Shown: piece after piece, positions 40,371 through 51,039 of the stretch
How positions within the stretch are numbered: the first letter of the stretch is position 1
How the letters are laid out: each line of letters opens with the position of its first letter
Origin: Gari tellinella
Lineage: Eukaryota > Mollusca > Bivalvia > Cardiida > Psammobiidae
DNA: 64,000 bases
Direction of reading: 5' to 3'
Assembly (NCBI GenBank): GCA_922989275.2
Contig: OV277866.1
Span: 79,954,328 to 80,018,327, forward strand
Notes under the pieces: model-generated
What the model was told of the DNA's origin: nothing
The model's database searches: none
The model's input: the letters and a program-made list of their open reading frames with translations, nothing else
Program-made: the position numbers and the translations under genes

Positions 40371-40463
40371 TGTCAAACAGTTTTGAACCTGATGAGACGC
40401 AGCGTCTCATCTGGATCCAAACTGTTTGCAATTGACGCTAAGTTAAGCATGCATAGAGTTAAT
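40371..40463. repeat. Family B MITE, right part with short hairpin
   Basis: CAAACAGTTTTGAACCTGATG, apex GAGACGCAGCGTCTC with the tip removed evenly from both arms, then CATCTGGATCCAAACTGTTTG and the terminus GCATGCATAGAGTTAA. Confidence 0.68.
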
Positions 40464-40671
40464 TAAATGGCATGGAATTTAAACAGTTTGGATCCTCTTT
40501 TAATATAGTTTTTGCCATGTTGTAAGCAGCTACGACTGTTTCCAGGCTTTGTGTATACTAATACATTGTATGTGAATGCCAGTGTTACTGCATGCTGAGT
40601 TTGTTCTTTTATTGCTTCTTTCAGGGTACCAGCACCATAGAAAGTCGGAGGGTATGTAATATTAACACATT
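40464..40671. other. Candidate micro-exon region
   Basis: Half a B hairpin (AACAGTTTGGATCC) lies near 40483. The interval 40625-40651 (27 nt, reading GTSTIESRR) has a pyrimidine-rich 3' splice site upstream (TTTATTGCTTCTTTCAG) and GTATGT downstream. Chance occurrence is quite possible. Confidence 0.2.
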
Positions 40672-40895
40672 TTAGTCCTTATTTCTTTGCACGCTAGCGG
40701 CGGATATAGCTGCCACAGTCATAACCTTTGCAAACAGTTTGGATCCAGATGAGACGCCGCGTATCATCAGGATCCAAACTGTTTGCCATTCTGACCCTGA
40801 ATTTAAAAGAAATTTTTGAAAAATTCTAATTTGAGATAAGTAGCAGACGACAATGATTGCAGAAGACAAAAATTACCCAGCATGCAAAGAGTTAA
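40672..40895. repeat. Family B MITE, reverse, shortened tip
   Basis: TTTGCACGCTAGCGG near the left, CCCAGCATGCAAAGAGTTAA at the right. The hairpin right arm lacks GGCGTC (GAGACGCCGCGTATCATCAGG). Confidence 0.78.
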
Positions 40896-42103
40896 TTCTT
40901 GTAAATTTTAATTAGTGCTTACCTTGAGAAATGTAATAAAAGTTCTATAGATGAGTAATTTTCTTTTTCATTAGCATGGTGGAGAGACATTTGAATTTCG
41001 CTTCCTGGTCTAGAATAAGAGAAAAAAGTACTGGTAGTATTGGCTATATATATAGAAATTTTATTAAGTCAATGCAGGTCTGAAGTAAAGCAGAAAGCTA
41101 CTTCAGGAGTTTTCTGCTTTACATTTGTCCTGCTGTAAGCAGCTACCTGTCTCTTTAGTTCTGCATGTTTCTTCAATGCAGGATAAAAGTTATACAATAA
41201 AGGAGCTCTCTGAACTACTTTTTTCTTGCATTAAGCAATAACCTGTCTGCTTTAAAAGATTCCATTTCTGCCATATGTATAATATGTTGTTATCTCTTTG
41301 TTCCCTAAGCAACTTGGAGTATCTCCAACATGACTGCATTTTGCAAACTGGTTGTTTCCATATTAAGGCTGAAAAAACTTAGCATCTGTTCAGAATTTTT
41401 GTAATTAGGATTCTAGATAAATTTAAGCTTGACATAAAACCCGAAAATATAATTTGCAAACAGTGTAGTCCCAGATTAGAGGGCTCCTGAAAGATGAAGT
41501 CTGCTGATCAATGTATTTACCGTTCGCCATCAAGGTTCAATGTAAAATCAGGTCATTATTTAGAAAATGGAAGAGTTCATTTAATTCAGCAGCCTTATAA
41601 GGTTAATGAAAAATTTTTGTCAATGAAAATGGGAGAACTGTTGTTATGGTGATGAGTTGTCTTGTGGCTTCTTTTAATGTTTTTCCAGTTTTTATCACAT
41701 CTGCTTCCAAAGAGTGTAATGTTTTCTCTAAGAAACCAAAACATGAGTTATCAGTCTATTTGTTCAGGTGCCAATTTGCTCAGTATCTGATCTAAATCCA
41801 AACTGTTTTGGAAATCACATTCAAATAAAACAGGAAGCTTATTGCTTTAAGAAGTCACCTGTCATAAAACCCTGATAATTAACACAATTTAGTTGTGGTA
41901 ATAGAGAATTTTTACTATAGCATGTCCTTAAGTGTTACAGACAACAATTTGGTTGCTAAATAGATAGCATTATGCTTTCAGCCCACTTTATATGCCACCA
42001 TCAGCTATGATATAGGAACTATGTCTTATGGTACATGTTGGAACTTTTTTTTTCAGTGGTGGAATAAATTAAATACACTAAAAATGATTCTATGTGAGAA
42101 AGG
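40896..42103. other. Decayed E, C and A pieces in unique DNA
   Basis: E-type hairpins at 41066-41142 and about 41176-41245, half a C hairpin at 41455-41530, half a B hairpin near 41785-41810, and a family A right half at about 41975-42100. No gene is supported. Confidence 0.45.
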
Positions 42104-42358
42104 TTTACCCATTACCCAATAGAAGCGCCTTTTAGCGCATTCAGTTTATTCCTCCGCTGAAGAAAATAGTTCTAGTTTATATAGTTATAAATATGCTTCA
42201 TAGGGAATATTTTCTTTATTTTAGCAGGTGGTAGCTTAAAGCAGGCTGAAAGTAAAGCAGAATGTGCCTTAAGGCACATTCTGCTTTACTTTCAACCTGC
42301 TATTAGTAGTCACCTATTTTCAAAACTAGAAACAATTAGCTATGGGAGGAAGGGTTAA
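42104..42358. repeat. Family A MITE, complete
   Basis: TTTACCCATTACCCAATAGAAG to GGGAGGAAGGGTTAA. Hairpin about 42235-42302, apex GTGCCTTAAGGCAC. Confidence 0.82.
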
Positions 42359-42810
42359 TGGATAACCTCTAGCTTTCACAGACATGTATATATTTCTATG
42401 TCAGCCCAGCTCACTAAAACATGAAACAAAACATGACACATGTCAAAAGTGTGTGAACTAATTTTTATCTCTGTACATCATTGCCTGTTACATTTGTCAA
42501 ACATCGGCCATGACCACATTTTTGTAAAGGTCTGTTCACAGGCCTAACATTTGGCCTTCCTGTGAATTTGGGGCCGTTCCTAACAATTATCACTTGTTGG
42601 ATTCCTGACCCGTTGTTTTTACACGAGCTGTACATCTGAAGCAGGTCTATTTATGGAGGCATAATACTGCACAAAGCAAGAATAAAGTAAAGAAGACAGC
42701 TATTTAAGTAGCTTTCTGTTTTACATTCATCATGCTTTAAGAAGTCATCACTTGTATTCAACAGCATCAAATTTAGTCACTTGTGGAACTTTTGTAGAAG
42801 AAGATGATTA
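42359..42810. other. Repeat-poor DNA plus E-type hairpin
   Basis: 42480-42650 is single-copy-looking and more GC-rich than average. A decayed E hairpin (GCACAAAGCAAGAATAAAGT ... CATTCATCATGCTTTAAG) lies at about 42671-42752. Confidence 0.4.
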
Positions 42811-43068
42811 TTAACCCATTACCCCCATAGCCTATTTCTAGCATTGAAGATAGGTATATAACCACTTAAAAGCAGGTTGAAAGTAAAACAGAATGCGCCT
42901 TAAGGCACATTCTGCTTTATTTTCAGCCTGCTTTAAGCTATAATGTGCTTGAATATAGAAAATATTCCCTATAATATATATTCATGACTGATTAAATTGG
43001 AACTATTTTCTTCAGCGAAGGAATAAATCAAATTTGCTAAAAGAGGCTTCTATGGGGGAAAGGATTAA
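42811..43068. repeat. Family A MITE, complete
   Basis: TTAACCCATTACCCCCATAGCC to TGGGGGAAAGGATTAA. The hairpin about 42862-42938 has one extra A in the left arm (TTAAAAGCAGG). Confidence 0.8.
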
Positions 43069-43810
43069 ATCCGCTTATAGGGACAAAAATGTTAATAAGT
43101 CATCATTATCTGATTTTTCTTTTCAAATATTACAGAATTTTATTTGAAGTTTGTTTATTATAAGGTATATAAGCTTTCTTTGAAGCGTATAAATGCTGTT
43201 CTCGATCTTCATATTAACAAATTTATGCAAAATACAATAGCCTATCGTATACTTACTAATTATTTAAAATTCATCATTCATTTGCTTGGTAATGTTAAAA
43301 GCAACAATGACTTATCCCTTTGTGGACTATCATTATATTTAGTTCCTTTTACCTCCACACTGAAGAGCTAAGGCCTCTCTTAGGGCATTCATCATACCTA
43401 TCTTCATAAAATGTTTAGAATTATGACTGCCTGCCATGCTCGAAGTAGCCGGCCGACATTAATGTCACTCTGTTTTGCTAAGATCAAAGGAATGCAAACC
43501 ATTCTGTTTTGAGTTTTGAATTCTTTTCCTGTAAAACCAGTTTTCAGGTATGATGGGGTAATTAGAAATTCTGAGCTCAGCCATGTTTTATTTATGTGAA
43601 GAATATTTTTGAGCAACCGTATCACATATTTCCGTGGCGGGAGGTTTTTACAAGATTATGTGATTATGTGAAATATCAGCCTTTATCTTATCTATTTTCC
43701 TTCTTTCATCCCACAGAATACTCAGAGAGTTCTAAAAGTTTGATTTATTCTGTTTACCCCCTAGCCACCGGTGCAAAACATGGTGAGCCTATTATCGTAC
43801 CCCAAAAATA
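43069..43810. other. Unique AT-rich DNA
   Basis: No repeat recognised. Open frames of 71-75 codons on both strands show no domain or codon signature. 43430-43800 is slightly GC-richer. Confidence 0.35.
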
Positions 43811-43970
43811 AAATCGTGATATCCGCATTAAACCTAATGGTGTCACCACTCGTTAGAATCGTCTCTGAGAGATGATTCTAATGAGTAGTAACCCCATATG
43901 ATTTGGTGGTGAATTGAGTGAGAAAATGTTTGATTAGTTCAGTTTACTCCCTCTTATCTCAGAAGCCCTG
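43811..43970. repeat. Family D MITE, left end lost
   Basis: Starts in the inner arm (AAATCGTGATATCCGCATTAA); hairpin about 43846-43889 (CTCGTTAGAATCGTCTCTGA); ends CTCTTATCTCAGAAGCCCTG. Confidence 0.7.
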
Positions 43971-44456
43971 AAACTGATACTGGGTACATTACATGTGGTA
44001 CTAATCTACAACTCCTTTACTCCATAGATATGCATTTCTATGTCTTTAAATAAAGGCATAAAAAGGCATATTTATGAGGAGAAAGGGTTAATATTGGACT
44101 TAAAGTAAAGCTAATAGCTTCTATAGCTTTACTGTTATTATGCATTTATCAGCCAACAGTACCTTATAGTAAGCATTGAAATTGGTTTGCTGCTTAACAC
44201 AATGTCAAGCTATATTATGTATACATTTAGGTTATTTAATGATTGCTTACCCTCGCTCTAGCAACCTAAATTAAAATTGCCAACATAATAAAATGCCAGT
44301 GTTTTTTATCAGTGTTGAGATAATTTTTCTCTGTAGCTTATGGATTTATGAAAACATTAACTCTTAGACTGTCTACATAGCAGGAAAAATATAATCCTTC
44401 ATAGTTATTATGCAGTAATCTTTTTATTGTGTACGTATACAAGTAGCATAGACTCT
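43971..44456. repeat. Minimal family A copy and unique DNA
   Basis: At 44008-44091 the two A termini (CTCCTTTACTCCATAG and TTATGAGGAGAAAGGGTTAA) are joined with only about 40 bp between them: the arms and hairpin are gone. The rest to 44456 is unrecognised. Confidence 0.5.
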
Positions 44457-45072
44457 TTAACCCTTTTTACACGTTTAACCCATTACCCCATAAATACGCC
44501 TTTTTATGCCTTCAACTTATTCCTCCACTGAAGAAAATAGTGCCAATTAATACAGTCATGAATATGTATCATAAGAAATATTTTCTGTATCCTGGCAGAT
44601 AATAGCTTAAAGCAGGCTGAAAGTAGAGCAGAATGTGCCTTAAGGCACATTCTGCTTTACTTTCAACCTGCTTTAAGTGATCATCTTTCTTTAAAACTAG
44701 AAACAGGCTATGGGGAAATGGGTTAATTCATTCCTCCACTGAGGATAAAAGTTTCATTTTATTCAGGAGTGAATATGCAACATGACATATTGCCCATGCA
44801 ATTTCTTAGCAGATGGTACTAGCTTAAAACAGGCCTAACATAAAGCAGAATGCACCTGAAAGTGCATTCTGCTTTACTTTCAGCCTGCTTTCAGTGACCA
44901 CCTAGTGTCTTCAAAACTAGGTAGTAAATATTGAAATTCTAGCAATCACAAGTCATGGTAGCTTAAAGCAGACTGAAAGTAAAGCAGAATGCATTCTGCT
45001 TTACTTTGGATCTGCTCTAAGTGGTCACCTATAATTTCAAAACTAGAAACAGGCTATTTGGTAATGGGTTAA
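44457..45072. repeat. Family A host: nested A and two hairpins
   Basis: TTAACCCTTTTTACACGTTTAA is followed by the inserted copy at 44475-44726, then TTCATTCCTCCACTGAGG resumes the host. Unusually the host has two A-type hairpins in series, at about 44825-44892 and 44951-45019, separated by a partial arm, and ends GGTAATGGGTTAA. Confidence 0.7.
44475..44726. repeat. Family A MITE nested in an A arm
   Basis: TTAACCCATTACCCCATAAATAC to TATGGGGAAATGGGTTAA, with hairpin about 44608-44678 and TTAA on both sides. The target is the TTTAAT of the host left arm. Confidence 0.83.
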
Positions 45073-45298
45073 GTATTCATCTCATTGAGACCTAAAATCA
45101 AAAGTGCAAAGCTTTTTGTGGAGAAAAAAAACTGTGTCAAGCTCATTTTTTAACTGTCAGAAACATAAAGGGTTTCACCATGTTTCTGCAGCCCCTAGAA
45201 GGTTTTACCAATTTTGAATCTAGGCTTTGTAAAACCTAACAAACCTGCTTTGTTATGACAGGAAGAAACAATGACATAATGAAAGCTGGCTTTGATTT
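45073..45298. other. Unique DNA
   Basis: Nothing recognised. Confidence 0.3.
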
Positions 45299-45546
45299 CA
45301 AATCCTTTATACTTCATAAAAACACCTTTTGATGCCTCTAGTTCATTCCTCTACAGAAGAAAATAGTTCCAATTTATACAGTAATAAACATGTATCATGA
45401 GAAATATGTTCTATATTTTAGCAGATGGTAGCTTAAAGTAGCTGAAAGTAAAGCAGAATGCGCCTTATAGCGCATTCTTCTTTACTTTCAACCTGCTTAA
45501 TTACCTATCATCAATACTAGAAATAGGCTATTAGGTAAAGGGTTAA
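45299..45546. repeat. Family A MITE
   Basis: AAATCCTTTATACTTCATAAAAAC to TATTAGGTAAAGGGTTAA. Hairpin about 45430-45501, slightly shortened at the right base. Confidence 0.75.
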
Positions 45547-45903
45547 ACCCTTATCATGCTATTTACCATTTTCTAAATATATGCACATTTTAACACCTTT
45601 AGTTTATTCCATCATTGACTAAAATATAACAAAAAAGTTGCTTAACAGGTTTAAACTTCAGTATTTCTAAAAAAATATTTTCTTGTTGTTTAATTAACTC
45701 ACGTGTTATGTATACTACCATGACATGTTCACTTAAAAACGATGAGCACTGTCTATGACTAGCTCTTAAATTAGATTTCAGGTATTTTGATTAAAAAAGA
45801 GAATTGTGACGAGCAGTTCGGACCCACATCAGAGACCCAGTTACTCAGCATTTGATCTGGGTCCAAACTGTTTGTAAATGTCAGTGCAGTCTGTGTTTGG
45901 TAG
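45547..45903. other. A fragment and one B/G-type hairpin
   Basis: A left arm of family A lies at about 45547-45625. A hairpin GAGCAGTTCGGACCCACATC ... GATCTGGGTCCAAACTGTTTG lies at 45810-45878. Confidence 0.45.
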
Positions 45904-46157
45904 TAAACCTATTACCCTATAGCCTATTTCTACTTCTGAAGATATGTGGTTACTTAAAGCAGGTTAAAAGTAAAGCAGAATGCACCTTAAGGCGCATTCT
46001 GCTTTAATTTTTAATCTGCTTTAAAGTACAATTTGCCAGAATATTGAAAATATATTTCTTACAATTTATGTTTATTACTTTATAAATTGGAACTATTTTC
46101 TTCACTGATGGAATAAATTAAAGGCATAAAAGGGCGTATTAATGGGGTAACAGGTTA
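45904..46157. repeat. Family A MITE, complete
   Basis: TAAACCTATTACCCTATAGCC to GGGGTAACAGGTTAA. The hairpin about 45953-46024 has mirrored changes (GGTTAAAAGTAAAG and TTAATTTTTAATC in part). Confidence 0.78.
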
Positions 46158-46476
46158 AGGGGTTTTGGACGACCCCGTCTGACTAGGGTGTGAGAGGTTA
46201 TTGACAGAAGATAGATGGTCCTGTACTTGAACATTTTGAAGAGAACCTTTTTAACTAATTAACCCCTTATCATGCTGAATATAAATTGTTTGCTTCAGAA
46301 ATATACATCTGCAAATCATTCCAATTTTAGATTTGAAGCTGTTTTAAATGACCAAAGTTCATTTCCAATATTTGATAATAGGTTGGAGCCAGATGAGGTA
46401 TTTAACTACTCTGTGATTTTGATAAGGATCCAACCTGATTGTCAAAACACAAGTTGGGTTTAGTAAAGCACTGGAA
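46158..46476. other. Diverged B-type element and unique DNA
   Basis: TTAACCCCTTATCATGC at about 46258 and GGTTGGAGCCAGATGAGG ... AAGGATCCAACCTGATTG at about 46380-46440 are a decayed hairpin element. Confidence 0.4.
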
Positions 46477-46692
46477 GAGCTAAACCTAAGACTGCCAAGC
46501 ATCCCGTGATTAAAATTTGCAAACAGTTTGGATCCAGATCAGATGCCATGTAACATGGCATCTGATCTGGATCCAAACTGTTTGACACTCTTTGTGTCAA
46601 AATATTCAGTGAAAATGCTTAGAATTTATTTAGAAATTAAAGCAGGCGGCCATTTTGAAGCAGACGATAATTATGGCAGCGAAAGAGTTACG
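46477..46692. repeat. Family B MITE with perfect 65-nt hairpin
   Basis: The hairpin at 46520-46584 pairs at all 32 positions around a single central base: CAAACAGTTTGGATCCAGATC, AGATGCCATGT, A, and the exact complement. The tip GCCATGTAACATGGC differs from GCCGCGTAACGCGGC elsewhere, with both arms changed together. The right end is GGCAGCGAAAGAGTTA. Confidence 0.8.
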
Positions 46693-46899
46693 AGTATGAT
46701 GGTGATTTTTCATAGTCTTCCGGCAGCCACTTCTTACCGCCTCTTGACTTAAATGAAAAATGAATGGGAATCTCAACACTTATAGATTCAACATGTCTGA
46801 ACTCTCGTTAACTTATTCCTATGATCTATATACATTGTTTTGGAAAAAACGTTATAACCCTTTTCTCCATAGTGACCTAAGTACACATCGCCTTTATCC
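46693..46899. other. Unique DNA
   Basis: A family A-like terminus (AACCCTTTTCTCCATAG) lies near 46856. Nothing else recognised. Confidence 0.3.
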
Positions 46900-47075
46900 A
46901 AGATTGCCATTTCTTCCGATTTTTCCGAAATCTTCGGATTTATATCCTAGCAGATGGTAGCTTAAAACAGGCTGAAAGTTGAGCAGAATGTGCCTTAAGG
47001 CACATTCTGCTTTACTTTCAACCTGTTTTAAGTTATTATTGAAAAATAGAAAATTTGGCAATCTTAGGATTTTTT
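46900..47075. repeat. Family M MITE carrying the A-type hairpin
   Basis: AGATTGCCATTTCTTCCG and TCTTCGGATTT at the left, AAATTTGGCAATCTTAGG at the right, with an A hairpin (CTTAAAACAGGCTGAAAG, GTGCCTTAAGGCAC) at about 46960-47032. Confidence 0.65.
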
Positions 47076-47186
47076 ATGATCAATGGAAGACCTGTTTATC
47101 AAACCAACATGGCATATATCACACATCTTTGCTGAAGATAGATGACTGCTTAACGCAAAATGGAAGTATAAAGCTACCAGATGCAC

Positions 47187-47413
47187 TTAACCCATTACAC
47201 CATAAAAAATGTCTTTTTACACCTTTGATTTTATTCTTCTTTTGAAAATAGTTCCACTTTGAACAGTCTTGAATATGCACGATAAGAAATATTTTCTATA
47301 ACCTAGCTAGCAGATGGTAGCTTAAAGCACACTGAAAGTTAAGCAGAATGTGGCTTGAAGTGGTCACTTGTCTTCAAAACTAGAAACAGCCTATGGGGTA
47401 TGTAAAGGGTTAA
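47187..47413. repeat. Family A MITE with collapsed hairpin
   Basis: TTAACCCATTACACCATAAA to GGGTATGTAAAGGGTTAA. After AGCAGAATGTGGC the right hairpin arm is missing and the text jumps to TTGAAGTGGTCAC. Confidence 0.78.
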
Positions 47414-47630
47414 ATACTATGAGTGAAATCTAATTTGAGGGTATTTATCAGGTGAGGGTAGTGGCGTCCTTAGGCACTTATCCAGAGTTAAGTGTTAAAA
47501 TGGAGCCTCAAAAGATATACATTATACGTACTGTTAAGTGATTTTTTTCCACAGAATTCAATTTTGATAAATCAAATCATAAGGAAACAAGAAAGTCAAT
47601 CACTTGTAGCGCCCATCTGGTGTACACACT
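47414..47630. other. Unique DNA
   Basis: Nothing recognised. Confidence 0.3.
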
Positions 47631-47856
47631 TTAACTCTGTGCATGCTGGGTAATTTTTTTCGTCTGCAACCTATGTCATCTGCTATTGTTCTAAAAAAAG
47701 ATTTTTCAAAATTTCTTTTAAATTCAGGGTCAGAATTGCAAACAGTTTGGATCCTGATGAGACGCTGCGTTACGCGGCGTCTCATCTGGATCCAAACTGT
47801 TTGCAAAGGCAATCACTGTGGTGGATATATCCGCCGCTAGCATGGCAAAGAGTTAA
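47631..47856. repeat. Family B MITE, complete
   Basis: TTAACTCTGTGCATGCTGGG to GCCGCTAGCATGGCAAAGAG then TTAA. The hairpin about 47738-47803 is CAAACAGTTTGGATCCTGATG, tip GCTGCGTTACGCGGC. A good reference copy for the family. Confidence 0.86.
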
Positions 47857-47892
47857 AATCTACCAGTTTTAAACTGTTCTAAGTCATATTCA

Positions 47893-48039
47893 GTTAACCC
47901 ACTCTAGCACTCTACACTTCCTGAAGATAGGTAAAGATTTTCTAATTTTGAAGACAGGTGATCACTTAAAGCAAGCTGAAAGTAAAACAGAATGTGCTCT
48001 AACGCCATAAAAAGGCATAATAATAGAGTAATGGGTTAA
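47893..48039. repeat. Family A MITE, internal deletion
   Basis: TTAACCCACTCTAGCAC, part of the hairpin left arm (GCAAGCTGAAAGTAAAACAG), then a jump to the right terminus AGAGTAATGGGTTAA. Confidence 0.62.
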
Positions 48040-48144
48040 TCAGACTGAAAGAAAAGCAGAAAGCTCCTTGCTTTATTTTCAGCCTTCTAAATGTATCTAC
48101 CTGTACACATTTGTCCTGTTCATTCAAATTTAGGCCTAGGTTGT

Positions 48145-48393
48145 AAACCCATTACCGGTGCTTCTAGTTTTGAAGACAAATTACGACTACTTAAAGCAGG
48201 TTGAAAGTGAAGCAGAATGCACCTCAAGGTGCATTCTGCTTTACTTTCAACCTGCTTTAAGCTATCATTTTCTAGAATACAGGAAATATTTCTTATGATA
48301 CGTATTCATGACTGTATGAATTGGAATTATTTTCTTCAGTGGAGGAATGAATTAAAGTCGTAAAAAGGCGTATTTATCTTTATGGGGTAATGG
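48145..48393. repeat. Family A MITE, complete
   Basis: TAAACCCATTACCGGTGC to ATGGGGTAATGGG. The hairpin about 48189-48260 has a mirrored change at the apex (CACCTCAAGGTG). Confidence 0.8.
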
Positions 48394-48985
48394 GTGCTTT
48401 CATTCAGTGTGACAGGGCTTTGCTATTTTTTTAATCACCAAGACTTTGTGGTATGCTACTAGTTGATGGTTTTAATCACAGCAAATGTCCTTCACATTCG
48501 CAATTTCTGTGGAAAAGCAGACTTTTATTATAGTGTACTAGTGTGGTTAAAAAAATGTGTGATTGGCATGGAAACAAGCCATCAATCAGGATTACCCGCA
48601 GGTGATTGGGTAATTTTAATGGCAACCTGGATAGGTTATTTTGTGCCGATTAGGCCCCGTTATGAGAGCTAAATAAAAAAGCCATTTGTCACGTCATTGC
48701 CGGTGTTTTGCAAATTACATTAAGATATACTATTTGGTAGTTTGTGGAGGCAGGAGGAAGGAGATATATTAGTTTGTTTGTAAAGGTGTGAAGTATTTTA
48801 TTGTTTTTACCATAGTTGACTTTATGGGTTCAGGTTTATGGGTGCAGTAAGTGCTGTACTTACTTTCGCTTTGTGTCGTAGGTAATTAGTAAGAGAAGTT
48901 AAATACAATAAAATACCGAGATTACATTACCACTGGGGATTCCAGGTATTTACCCCACACATACGGCTTTCCACGTCTTAATTAT
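48394..48985. other. Repeat-free DNA
   Basis: About 590 bp with no MITE. A 69-codon frame at 48463 has no motif. 48640-48720 is more GC-rich. Confidence 0.35.
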
Positions 48986-49221
48986 TTAACCCATTACCCC
49001 TTAAATACGCCTTTTTACGCCTCTAATGTATTCCTCCATTAATGAAAATAGTTCCAATTTATACAATCATGAATATGTATAATAAGAAATATTTTCTTTA
49101 ATCTAGTTAGTGGTAGCTTAAAGCAGGCTGAAAGTAAAGCAGAATGTGCCTTTACTTTCAACCTGCTTTAAGTGGTTACCTATATTTATTACTTAAAACA
49201 GGCTATGGGGTAATGGGTTAA
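48986..49221. repeat. Family A MITE, shortened hairpin
   Basis: TTAACCCATTACCCCTTAAATAC to TATGGGGTAATGGGTTAA. The apex and inner right arm are missing (GCAGAATGTGCCTTTACTTTC). Confidence 0.8.
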
Positions 49222-49740
49222 ACTATAAAAACCTCAACAGAAAGGAAAAAGCTTTTTGTAACAAAATAATCCTCAGCTTATGGTTCTGAAGACAGGAGGC
49301 CATTTAAGGCAGGTTGATAGTGCACACAGTCATGTAAAGCAGAATGCACCTTTACCACACAGTCATGTAAAGCAGAATGCACCTTTACCCATTTAACCAT
49401 ACTTACACCTTTCTATGCCCTCAATTTATTCCTCCACTGAAGAAAATACAGTGGTATTTTATGCCCCAAAAGAAAAATGTTTTATGTACTAGAAAGTAGT
49501 AACTTAAAGCAACTTAAATCAGTCATTCTGCTTTACTTTTAACCTGCTTTAAGTGGTCAACTTCCTTCAAATCTAGAAACAGGCTATGGAGTAATGGGTT
49601 AAAGTGTTTTCTACTTTACTGTCAGCCTGCTTTAAGCTACCAACTGCTAGATTGTAGAAAGTATTTCTTATGGTACATATTGATGATTGTATGAAGTGGA
49701 ACTATTTTCTTCAGTAGATGGTTAAATTAAATGTGTAAAA
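49222..49740. repeat. Rearranged family A copies
   Basis: A 33-bp unit (CACAGTCATGTAAAGCAGAA, then TGCACCTTTAC) is present twice in tandem at 49325-49388. A deleted A copy follows at 49386-49601, and a right half at 49598-49740. Confidence 0.6.
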
Positions 49741-50254
49741 ATTAATACACTTGGGTTGTAAGCCCACTGTCTAGAACTATCTTTATCAAATGTACCTTAA
49801 TCTGGCTCAAGTTTTAGGCTTTTGATTTATCTTGCAACAAGTACTGGTGTTTTTAATGTTGATGTTTAAAAGTATGAATAACTTTGAAGATTCTAGAGGT
49901 TAACGGGCCCATAAAAATGTAGATGAGCTGAATAACATAGTCCCAGTTATGATAAATATTCCTTTGAACAAACTTGTGTCCATACTGATAAATATCTCCT
50001 AACATTACTACAAGTGTCTGCGAAAAGACTTGCTTAATTTTTGTACAATAAGGTTACTTATTAAATAGGGGTAGGTGATTAGGGAAATGGCAGATCTATA
50101 TCTACGGGTCACCAAGCATAATTTGACACAGTAAAACCTCAGATACCTGCGGTAATTGAAATAAGGAATAGGAAGGCTTTAATGCAGGTTGGCAGCTAAA
50201 TGCTGACATAAGTAAAGCAAAAGGCTGTCTTTATTACCTATATCCTGCATTAAC
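49741..50254. other. Unique DNA and a decayed E element
   Basis: CACAGTAAAACCTCAGATACC at 50132 is a family E terminus. Its hairpin (TTAATGCAGG ... CCTGCATTAA) is decayed and the right end is not found. Confidence 0.4.
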
Positions 50255-50500
50255 TGGCATTTCACCATAAATACACCTTTTTACACCTTTAATTTATTCC
50301 TCTACAGAAGAAACCAGTTTCACATTATACATTCATGAATATGTACTATAAGGAATATTTTCTATATCCTAAGCAGCTTAAAGCAGGTTAAAAGTAAAGC
50401 AGAATGCACCTTAAGGTGCATTCTGCTTTATTTTCAACCTGCTTTTAATGGTCACCTGTATTCAAAACTTATCTAAGAAACAAGCTATTTGTTAAAGGCA
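50255..50500. repeat. Family A MITE
   Basis: Left end degraded (TTTCACCATAAATACACC). The hairpin about 50373-50444 is intact (GCACCTTAAGGTGC apex). Right end AAGCTATTTGTTAAAGG. Confidence 0.72.
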
Positions 50501-50508
50501 GAGCTCAA

Positions 50509-50666
50509 GTCCAGGTAAGGGGAGTATTTAAAAAACTAAAATCTTTATTTCTGCTTTAAACCCTATGTTGTCACTCTAATGAGTAGTAACACCATAGGAT
50601 TTGGTTTTAAAATGAGTGAGAAAATGTTGATAGTTTTCAGTTTACTCTCTCTTATCTGGAGCCCTG
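50509..50666. repeat. Family D MITE with 6-bp duplication, no hairpin tip
   Basis: CAGAGCTCAAGTCCAGGTAAG to CTTATCTGGAGCCCTG, flanked by TAAAGG on both sides. The left hairpin arm is deleted (GTTGTCACTCTAATGAGTAG). Confidence 0.8.
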
Positions 50667-50672
50667 TAAAGG

Positions 50673-51039
50673 GATGTATGATTATGGCCACTTCGCACAA
50701 TGTTAACTGCACAAGTTTTAAATTGGCTACTATCATGATAATATTCAATTACCCTTCACGACCTGTTGTGAAAAATAAGATTTATTGGCCATTTAAATTG
50801 CTACCGTAGAAATTTCCTTAATAGTTTATGTATGCTATGCTTTATAGTTTTTTTGAAATAAATATGTGAGCTTATAGTTTAGCTTCTGATTGCAACATCA
50901 GTTGCGATTTTTGGTGTTGATCTTTATATATATATCAAGTTGTTTTATAATCTTATATTTTAACTGCACTGTTATGGATTTTCAAATTTGAAAACATTGT
51001 TGCTGAGTATAGAACTGATGCAGAAGTTGATTCACCTGT
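50673..51039. other. Unique AT-rich DNA
   Basis: Nothing recognised. Confidence 0.3.

Noticed and set aside
43144..43371. 75-codon frame after a TTACAG acceptor-like site
   Set aside because: Very AT-rich composition, no donor site, no recognisable motif.
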